DNA of 64,000 nt from positions 18,516,529-18,580,528 of the forward strand of contig NC_044920.1 of assembly GCF_003576645.1 (NCBI RefSeq), read 5' to 3'. Position numbers and translations under genes: made by a program. The notes below the pieces were generated by a model. It was not told the origin of the DNA and did no database searches. It was given only the letters and a program-made list of their open reading frames with translations. Origin of the DNA: Ipomoea triloba. Lineage: Eukaryota; Streptophyta; Magnoliopsida; Solanales; Convolvulaceae. How positions within the stretch are numbered: the stretch's first letter is position 1; every line of letters starts with the position of its first letter. Below are positions 11,501 through 20,039 of this stretch, piece after piece.

Positions 11501-13084
11501 TGATGAGTGTAGTTTTCTCGATGGATGGAAAGTAATAGGTGGTAAAACAGGAAGAAGTTCCCGAGTATCGTTCTCAAAGGACGTCAAGGAGGGAATTTGA
11601 GCGGTAAGGGGATTAAGCACAAGAGTGTTTAGTGTTTCAAAGCTAACCCAAACATAGTAAGAAATGTGCATTAAACATAATGAAAATATGGAACAAACAA
11701 TGGAAACAATCAATTGGAAATGAGGATTTGGATCTTGCAATTCATATAGGTATCCGTGATTTCCTAAGATATTAGGCTAGCAACACTTAGATAATGAAAA
11801 TGAGACAAGGTCACCAACTCCACCGCCACTCTCGTGGTCAATGGACTCACTCCTTAGACCATAATGTCATCCTTGTGATCACTAGGCTAGGAGAGGCATT
11901 TTGTCAAACACGTTATGTGCCTCTTATCTTCCACTTCTCCCTTTTCTCAAAGGTGAGAGGGAAACGTGCTAGGCTAGGCTAAAGAGTATCCCTACTCTCG
12001 TAGGTGAGACTTCTTCTCCATACACCTCTCATATAGGTTGATCATTCCCACACAAGAGTCAAAGAAGATCATCATTCACACAATCAAACTCATAATCAAA
12101 GCAATTGCAAAACCTAGTTAATCAATTCAAAGCTCAAGAATATCCATACAACATTGCTCAATCCAAATCCACAAAGACCTACCTAATCATACTTGGAATT
12201 GAAATAGCAAAATGCAAAAGTAATAACAAGAAATTAAAATGAAAACTTAGCTAGGGATTTGAACTTTGAACTTGAACTTGGATGTTGATCTCAATCTTGC
12301 AACAATGGAATTCTTCTCTAATTCTAATCTAAACCTAAGAATTGCAATGTGGAGTAAATTGGGAATTGAAGTGGAATTGGGAGAGAATTTCAACCTAATT
12401 CTAAAGAGAGAAATTTTAGACTAGACTAATCTGGAAAAATGAATGGGATCCCCTGGAAAAATGCCCCCAATCTCTATTTAAATCGCGCCAAACCGCCAAA
12501 ATAATACGTAGTGGACGCCCGACTGGACGCGCGTCCGATGCGCGTCCAGCGGGATTCTGCCTCGCTGCTTCAAATCTTCAGAGAGATCTTGAAATCGGAC
12601 GCGGGCGTCCGACCCGCGTCCGCTGTGCGTCCTCAGCAGACGTTGCAACTTCAGAGAGGTGTTTTTCGGACGTGGGGCGTCCGGCCGCGTCCTTCCCGCA
12701 TCCAAAGCAGACATCTCAAACTTCAGAGAGCTGTTTTTCGGACGCGGGGCGTCCGAGCTGCGTCCACCAGGCGTCCGCAAGGGATTGCTTCGAACCTCGC
12801 TGATATGGGACGTGGACGCCTGGGCGGACGCGCGTCCAAGGCGCGTCCGGGCCTTTCCTTTGCTTCAAATTTCGCTCGTGAATTAATCTTTGAAATCCAT
12901 GCCTTTTCCACCTTTTTGCACAACGTTTTACTTGCAAAATGGTTAATCAAGTGTGGACTAGGGTCCAATGGCACTAACAAGCATTTTAACGCAATTAAAG
13001 CTCAAATCAATCACAAAAGCTAGCAAGTACGTGCAATGCGACCCGAGAATGACCCTATAAGTGTAGCATCTTTTGCACTTATCA
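11501..13084 (-). mobile_element. Complete gypsy LTR in inverted orientation (1584 bp)
   Basis: On the minus strand it starts TGATAAGTGCAAAAG directly after the polypurine tract (AAAGTGTGGAAATTT) and ends ACACTCATCA. It contains the GGACGCG island, a TTTAAATAG TATA-like box near 12478 and a long transcribed-type region. On its left it abuts the plus-strand polypurine tract of the main element with only CCATT between. Its last 870 bp are repeated in direct plus orientation at 14310-15179. Confidence 0.75.
12500..12860 (-). promoter_or_regulatory. LTR U3 palindrome island with TATA-like box
   Basis: About 15 GGACGCG/CGCGTCC half-sites, including GGACGCGCGTCC near 12525 and 12827, lie immediately upstream (minus strand) of GATTTAAATAGAG near 12475-12487. 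The position just before a TATA-like box at the U3/R region of an LTR makes a promoter-proximal role likely. The CpG density is striking for a transposon in AT-rich DNA. Confidence 0.5.
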
Positions 13085-14303
13085 AAATTTCCACACTTTA
13101 GAACTTGCTTGTCCTCAAGCAAGCTATCATTGACAAAGCAAAAACCTAAGTGCAAATGATGCCACCACTTTGATATGCAAGCAAGCTAAACCACAAGAAT
13201 GATGCACACACTTGAAATCAATACAATTCTCAAGCTATCATGAAAATGTGTTTTTAAACAATCCTTTGATTCTCAATAACGACTATCCCAAGAACAAAAT
13301 CCTTTGGTAACAATAAAGCAATTTGATTAACTTTCATTATCATACGAGTCAAGCATGCAATCCAATAACGGGTTCACCAACCATTTAAAGCGGGCCACTA
13401 GCCGAGCCAACTAGTGGGACCGATGTGCACAAACCAACCCTATTAGACCACCCTTGTAACCTCAAGCCCCCTAGATTCTAGCGTGATAAGCAAAAAGGCT
13501 TTAAGGTTATCTACTACCCCTCAAGATCGACCATCGGGCTACTCGATCTCACATGGAGCTCCATGCTTTTTCGAGAACTGTGCAATAGGTGCCCGGTCCC
13601 AACGGGATAGATCTCACCTTTTCTCATTCCCCAAGATAACCTCATCGGGCTACCCAACTTCACATGGATCTCCATGCTTTTTAGAAGACGGTGTAATGGG
13701 TGCCCGAATCTTGGCGGAATGGCTCTCTTCAATTTTCTCATCTCCCAAGACCTCGTATCGGGGCAACCGACTTCACGTAGAGCTCTACGCTTTTTCGAAG
13801 ACAGTGCGATGGTTGCCCCCCAACTTGTCCTAGCGAGACGGTTCACCTTTTTCATATCCTAAGGTGGCCACATTGGGATCTTTTGTGGTTTTTGGCCTCA
13901 TTGGGCTCTTTTAAACAACTTAAAGCAAAGCATCACCTTCACAACCCCACACTACACCTTCGGGAGAGCAAAAACAAAGAAAATTAGGTTCATTTCCGGG
14001 CTTAGTAAACATTATATTACTAGGGTTGATAGGTACACACTCCCACATCGTTACCTCCTTGACTATGGTCCGGGTTAAATGAGAGGTGAACATCACACAA
14101 TCATGCAACAAACAATCAATTTCAACAAAAGTACAAGCATTTTCTTCCACGGGATAGTCCTAATTGAGAATCAAGTGTTCCTTCAAAACACACATTTTCC
14201 AAGATAGATTAAGCATCGCATTCATTTCAAACATGTCCACCGTTCTAAGCCAAGCATTACTTTTGCAATTCAAAGTTTTTCAAGCACAAAGGTGTTTTCC
14301 GCC
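13085..14303 (-). repeat. Right arm of the inverted repeat: gypsy 3' region
   Basis: Reverse complement of 10277-11495, directly joined at its left to the LTR start through the polypurine tract in the normal element order. Its right end breaks off at about 14303, within the unit corresponding to 10277, and joins a partial LTR of opposite orientation. Confidence 0.8.
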
Positions 14304-14309
14304 CAATTC

Positions 14310-15179
14310 ACTCCACATTCCCAATTCACTCCACATTGCAATTCTTAGGTTTAGATTAGAATTAGAGAAGAATTCCATTGTTGCAAGATTGAGATCAACA
14401 TCCAAGTTCAAGTTCAAAGTTCAAATCCCTAGCTAAGTCTTCATTTTAATTTCTTGTCATTACTTTTGCATTTTGCTATTTCAATTCCAAGTATGATTAG
14501 GTAGGTCTTTGTGGATTTGGATTGAGCAATGTTGTATGGATATTCTTGAGCTTTGAATTGATCAATTAGGTTTTGCAATTGCTTTGATTATGAGTTTGAT
14601 TGTGTGAATGGTGATCTTCTTTGACTCTTGTGTGGGAATGATCAACCTATATGAGAGGTGTATGGAGAAGAAGTCTCACCTACGAGAGTAGGGATAATCC
14701 TTAGCCTAGCCTAGCACGTTTCCCTCTCACCTTTGAGAAAAGGGAGAAGTGGAAGATAAGAGGCACATAACGTGTTTGACAAAATGCCTCTCCTAGCCTA
14801 GTGATCACAAGGATGACATTATGGTCTAAGGAGTGAGTCCATTGACCACGAGAGTGGCGGTGGAGTTGGTGACCTTATCTCATTTTCGTTATCTAAGTGT
14901 TGCTAGCCTAATATCTTAGGAAATCAAGGATACCTATATGAGTTGCAAGATCCAAATCCTCCTTTCCAATTGATTGTTTCCATTGTTTGTTCCATATTTT
15001 CATTATGTTTAATGCACATTTCTTACTATGTTTGGGTTAGCTTTGAAACACTAAACACTCTTGTGCTTAATCCCCTTACCGCTCGAATTCCCTCCTTGCC
15101 ATCCTTGAGAACGATACTCGGAAATCTTCCCGTTTTAACACCTATTTCTTTCCATCCACCGCGAAAACTACACTCATCA
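14310..15179 (+). mobile_element. Truncated gypsy 3' LTR, terminal 870 bp
   Basis: It matches in reverse complement the left 870 bp of 11501-13084 and ends in the same terminus, ...CACTCATCA at 15179. About 714 bp of the LTR start, including the palindrome island and TATA-like box, are missing. A short duplication (CCCAATTCACTCCACATT twice at 14310-14340) marks the junction with the inverted arm. Confidence 0.75.
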
Positions 15180-15899
15180 CTGATCCACCGTCAACACCGA
15201 TTCCCTTGCTCCCAAGCAGAATCTGTAAGAATGCCCTAGGTTTCCACAAAAAAAGCAGTATGTGTGGAGCCTTTCGTACTTGAACGTCACCCAGCAACTG
15301 GTTTTATCTCTTTTGATCATCTTCATGCGGCGTTTGATAGGGCGGTCTACCGGAATGGCAACCCGGATCCTATAGAAAGTAAGCAATGGTGCCCCCACGA
15401 ACCTATCATCACAACGAAGGAAAGAACCCAGAAAATTCCCCACCTGTTCCAAAACAACATCCGACGTGTATCCTACTGGTAAATCGTGGACCTGCACCCA
15501 CATATCTACCGTAGTAAGAGGCACCTTAGCCGGAAGCATGCCATCGCACACCTGCCTGCAAACAAGGGTGTGATTATCAAACGCCCATGGCCCCTCTTCG
15601 AGAACGTACTGCATATCGGACTCGTGAAAAAACATGAACATGAACAAATTAGGCTGGACCTGTGAAATCTGTACACCCTTAACCGGTTGCCAGACAGATG
15701 CCATAACCTGACGCATGAACTCAACCTTCACCAACTTGGATGTTAGAAAACGGCCTACCACGACCCAGTTTGCACCCTCCGAGACTTCGCCGACCGTCTC
15801 GCCCACTGGCTCAAACTCGACCGCCTCATCTTCTAAGACCATGTCCGCCCAACGCGTTGATAGCCGAACAACCTCGTCACCATCCTGCTGCGTAGCCAT
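15177..15899 (-). pseudogene. LINE-1 ORF1-type protein (DUF4283 plus zinc knuckle), 3' end cut by the gypsy insertion
   Basis: Starting at the ATG at 15899 (MATQQDGDE), the frame encodes about 240 aa before running into the LTR, whose terminal TCA supplies the stop. The body has the DUF4283 pattern (WVVVGRFLTSK, FMFMFFHESDMQYVLEEGPW) and ends with a CCHC knuckle, CFFCGNLGHSYRFC. This pairing is typical of ORF1 of plant L1-type retrotransposons, whose product binds the element RNA. Upstream ATGs to 16058 exist, but residues before MATQ look like 5' UTR. The rest of the LINE, including reverse transcriptase, is not in the window. Confidence 0.75.
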
Positions 15900-16290
15900 G
15901 ATAGCGTCGTAACAGATGCGACACGGGAGACAAAAACCACCGATATTAATCGGAAGAAGACCAGAAAGCAACGGAGAAAACCCTAGGAAAACCTTGGGAG
16001 AAAGACGAAACCCTAGACACGCTAGAGAGAAAAATATATATAATGAACTTAAGTTCACGCAAAATAGGAAAATAGAATATTTGCTTTTTATTTAACCATG
16101 TTATTACATGTGTTGAAGCTATGTTCGTGCAATGGTGTTCGAAGGCTGTTAAGTACGGAGAGGAAACTGATAAAAATGGGAGGGAAGAACAACGGTGAAA
16201 ATGCTAACTCTGGAGAAGACGGTAAATTTCTTTTGCTTGGTTAGAAAGAAAGTAGAGACAAAAATTACCTTTTCGATTTTATATTAAAAA
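15900..16290 (-). other. Probable LINE 5' region and flank
   Basis: The minus-strand sequence before the ATG contains AAACCCTA repeats and GAAGGTTT-type leader sequence up to about 16030, then AT-rich DNA with a poly-A run near 16285. No clear LINE start or target duplication was found. Confidence 0.3.
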
Positions 16291-16394
16291 AAAAAAAAAG
16301 AAAGAAAAGCACTAACGCCCGTTGTGATGTGATCACGTCACAAGACGGAGGAAATGGTCGCTGTTTCATTTAATTAATGAAACAACGGCATTTT

Positions 16395-16712
16395 TATGGT
16401 TCATAATGCATTGTGGACCATGAACAACCTTATAATGACTGGACATAGTTCAATCATTATTGTGTAGACCATACTATCAAATAATGTACATTCAGTATAA
16501 AAATAATTTATTGTTAGTATATTAAAAATATAAATTGTATTCAGGAGATGTACATTATTTGTGTACTGAATGTACATTATATTGTATAATGTACATTCAG
16601 TACACAAATAATGACATTTAACATAATAAAATATATTTTTTATTATGGTCCACATAACACTACCTGGGCCATGGTCCACACAATAATTTGCTGACCTAGT
16701 CCATTTAGACAT
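16395..16712. repeat. MITE-like palindromic segment with a perfect 28-bp hairpin
   Basis: Between partly complementary ends (TGGACCAT near 16420; ATGGTCCACA near 16670) lies a perfect inverted repeat: 16553-16580 pairs with 16586-16613 across a 5-base loop. Fragments of the same TGTACATTCAGT sequence recur at 16485. The whole resembles a small foldback element. No target duplication was identified. Confidence 0.5.
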
Positions 16713-17665
16713 ATTTAGTGCAATAACTTTGTAATTATTCTACAGATTAAAAAGGCTTTCTTGATAGCCCAATATGCAATGTTAATTTTTCTTGTATCAA
16801 TTACCCGAATTGTAGTCTAGTTTATAATAGACCTAGCCCAATAAACTATCAACACTACTGATAATAAAAGAATACATATACTTATACTCCATTAAAAAAA
16901 AAACAAAAAAAAACAAAACAAAACAAAACAATACCACGACTTCTTTGTTACTTCAACCTCTTCTATCATGTCTTCAACGTCAACCTATTCCATCATCAAC
17001 ATCTTCTATCATGGCAACTTCAAGTTTTGCTATCAAGTCTTCTATCAACTTTGCTACTTAAATAAATTGTCTCCATTGTTACTTCAAATATTTTTTTTAT
17101 CTCCGTGAGATTTGAACAAAGTTTCTTCATTCTTTAAGAATTCTTCCAAGTTGACACTAATAAATTTATACAACAAAATTTTGGGATTTTTAATTTTTTA
17201 AACAAAAATACATTTGACTCATCAAAATCTAAATAAAATTATTCCTAACACCCTCAAGCATTTGGCATTGGCGGCTGAACCACTGAGTTACCGTGATTTA
17301 CATTCTCCTAAATGCTCTGTCGGACCAAGATTAGAGATCCAATCTTTTGGGGCAAGATTTTATACATTAAATATCTGGCTTGAGTACAGTTGTACTAATC
17401 CTAAGCTCCAGAGCTCTTGTCTAAGAGCCTTCCACCCATATCTATGCACTCTACACACAAGGAATCCCCATCTCATCATATCTGTCCAAGTGTTTACTTG
17501 AATCATTTCTGTCATACTAACAAATTGTTTTCAAATTATAACAATTTCAAAACAGATAATAGTAGGTACTCCAATGGTCTTATAAAGACCGACATCTTGC
17601 ATTGTATGTGTTTTATATTTCTTCTTATTCATCTCTCTGTTCTCAATACATGCCCTTTAATTTAC

Positions 17666-17667
<2 letters not shown>
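16713..17667. other. Intergenic, no gene seen
   Basis: AT-rich DNA with short CAAAA and CTTCTATCA repeats. Around 17265-17290 the minus strand reads TAACTCAGTGGTTCAG, which resembles an RNA polymerase III box A, but no matching box B or poly-A tail was seen. Confidence 0.5.

Positions 17668-17706
<39 letters not shown>
17668..17706. repeat. (ATT)n microsatellite
   Basis: Thirteen or so perfect TTA/ATT units. Confidence 0.9.
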
Positions 17707-17719
17707 TGAAATGAAAATA

Positions 17720-18017
17720 GGGAAAATTGTCATTTATGCCCCTCCATAATATGTCAATTATCCATGTCACCCCTGAATTATTGGTGCTGTAAATGTTGCC
17801 ACTCAATTTTCAAAACGGTACATATATTGCCCCTCCCATAATGTACATGAGGTGCAATATATGTACCGTTTTGAAAATTGAGAGGCAACATTTACTCTTG
17901 GAAGAGGTAATATATGTATCATTTTGAAAATTGAGGGGCAACATTTGAACCACTAATAATTCTGGGGTGACATTGATAATTGGCATATTATGGATAGGCA
18001 TAAATTACAATTTTTCC
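17720..18017. mobile_element. MULE-type foldback MITE, ~298 bp
   Basis: Ends are GGGAAAATTGTCATTTATGCC and, in reverse complement, GGAAAAATTGTAATTTATGCC. The halves are extended inverted repeats (CAATTTTCAAAACGGTACATATATTG and its complement flank the centre). The flanks ATGAAAATA and ATAAAAATA match at 8 of 9 positions, fitting a 9-bp Mutator-type target duplication. It has no coding capacity. Confidence 0.6.
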
Positions 18018-19147
18018 ATAAAAATATTTCACCATTTTACTCTAGGCTCGCTAAATGTACTTATGCAAATAGATGTATTGAACTAATTTTACATTATTTT
18101 TTTAACTTATATATTGATTTTAAGTTTGAATTATAAAAACATACCTTAACTTTTTAGGTTAAGAGTCTTTTTTTCTTTTATTTTTTTTTTTTTAATTTTT
18201 TACCTATACATGCTAAGCTCATAAAATGATAAGACTAGCACCTAACCCAACCAAAACATATTGGACTTAGCTCCCTTCAATGGGGATTGTTATACCTTGT
18301 GATTAATTACTCTTGGCCTCATTTCCTAATCGTGTATGCCAAGGACTTTTTTTTTTTTTTTTTTAATTCTTTGGATAGTCGACTTATAAAGTGATAATAA
18401 GATTGACTCAAACCTAACCGAAACATGTTCGACCTACCTTCAATGTGGATTGTTGTACTTTGTGATTAACTTCCCGTGACCTCATTTCCTAGCACCCCCC
18501 AAGGAACATACCTAATTTCATATAATATAACTTGACACTTGACAAAAATCTCTTATCATTTGACACTCTCGTTTGCAAGGAAAAGAGACAACTACTTAGC
18601 TTGTTTATGATGACTGAAATTAAGATGATTATGCAAACAGAGAATATATGGTGATGAAACAGAGAATGTGTAACTATGTATATAGGACGGTGTGTCATAT
18701 AATATGCTATATGAATGAGAAAGAAAGGTATTTAGTTATAAAAAAAAAAAAAAGTAGTTCACAAAGAAATATTATTATCTGAGAAATAGACAACAGGTTT
18801 TGTAGGAAGGTTTCAACAACTAAAATACAATAATAATAAAATAATAATAATATAATATATTTGAAGTCTCAACAATTTTCTGAATATAAATAGCATATTA
18901 GTGGAAGAATTCAAATGCCCAAATATCACAGACCACACTGAAATGCCCAAATGCCACACTGAGTATATATGTTACTCACATCGATCAATTTTGGTCGCCC
19001 GCATCTGTCATGTAATTATATATATATACATTCAAATTAAAGTAAACATTAAACATGTAAAAGAAAATAAAACATCAAATCAAGAAGACAAAATTAAACT
19101 ATAAACAAATAACCGTGACAAATGAACGGACTAAATGAAGAAGTTAA

Positions 19148-19197
<50 letters not shown>

Positions 19198-20039
19198 GGG
19201 GAGGGGGAGGGAGAGGGGTAAACTATAAACATACGTAACTTTTTTGTTGTTATTCAACTATGGCTCAAGTTCATCATCAAAGCAAGGGGTGGCATTTCGC
19301 GTTCCGGTTCAGTTTGAAACGGTTCGATTTCAGTTTGGATTTAATTCAGTTCAGTTTATGGTACCTAAATTTTAACATTTTTTAATTTTCTGAATATACT
19401 ACCGAACAATACTTAAACGTGTCCTTTTTCACCAGATCCATTCTTCAGGTGGATCACCTGGAGTGCCACTTGAAGTGTTTTGTTGATGACAAGATGAAGA
19501 ATCATACATCTGTATATTTAATATTTAAAAAACAAAAACATTTAAAATAATAACTTTCAAATATTCATAAAAATTTTCAAAACATAACCGGTTAAACAAA
19601 CTAGAATGAAATTCCCAAAAGTTTAAACAAATTTGAACAAATTTTAATTTAATTCCAGAAACTGGAATTTCAACTAGACTGAAATTCCATAAAAAGGAAT
19701 TTATTTGAAAGTCCAATTTCTGGAATTTCAATTCCAGTTACAAACTGGCATTCCATAAACTTATTACGGAGTATTATTTTGTTAATATTATTATATATTA
19801 GATGTATTTTATTAATATTATTATATATTATTATTTAACTTGTTATCATTTTATTAATATTAAGAAATATTTTATTTTATTCAAAAAAATTGAACAATTT
19901 TCGGTTCGGATTCTAAAACCTGAATCGATCGATTCTTCGATTCAGTAAACCCGAACTGTTTTGTCCAGCCCTAATGAGCTAGACTGAAGGTGTCATGTGT
20001 CATTGAAAAAAAAAATATATATTAGGATATGATGAAACT
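18018..20039. other. Intergenic, no gene seen
   Basis: AT-rich DNA with poly-T runs, (TA)n(GA)n at about 19150-19215 and a diverged direct repeat of TTGGACTTAGCTCCCTTCAATG-like text near 18265 and 18425. A segment from about 19287 (GGGGTGGCATTTCG) to 19973 (GTCCAGCCCTA) has weak hAT-like ends and GGTTCG/CGAACC-rich flanks, but its target duplication is not convincing. Confidence 0.5.

Larger units (their letters stand above)
1..15179 (+). mobile_element. Ty3/gypsy element of the Athila/Tat clade, 3' part
   Basis: The element enters from the left edge in gag and runs through protease, reverse transcriptase, RNase H and integrase in one frame. It then carries about 6.5 kb of accessory and noncoding sequence before an LTR end (CTCATCA) at 15179. 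The order PR-RT-RH-INT is Ty3/gypsy. Three features point to Athila/Tat: the absence of a chromodomain, the very long region after pol, and extra ORFs resembling ATHILA ORF-1. No 5' LTR is in the window, so full length and target duplication are unknown. The right end lies inside a LINE ORF, which dates this insertion after the LINE. The 3' end is rearranged (inverted copy of its 3' region and LTR). Confidence 0.85.

Noticed and set aside
12478..13023. 170-aa and 100-aa overlapping frames in the LTR
   Set aside because: Arg/Ala/Pro-rich composition comes from the GGACGCG repeats; there is no domain, and all frames of the island are open for lack of AT-rich stop codons.
17240..17480. Possible SINE on the minus strand (box A-like TAACTCAGTGG)
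   Set aside because: No box B, no poly-A tail in the right place and no target duplication.
19287..19973. Possible hAT element with GGTTCG-rich ends
   Set aside because: Termini are only roughly complementary and the flanking 8 bp do not match; reported only in the intergenic entry.
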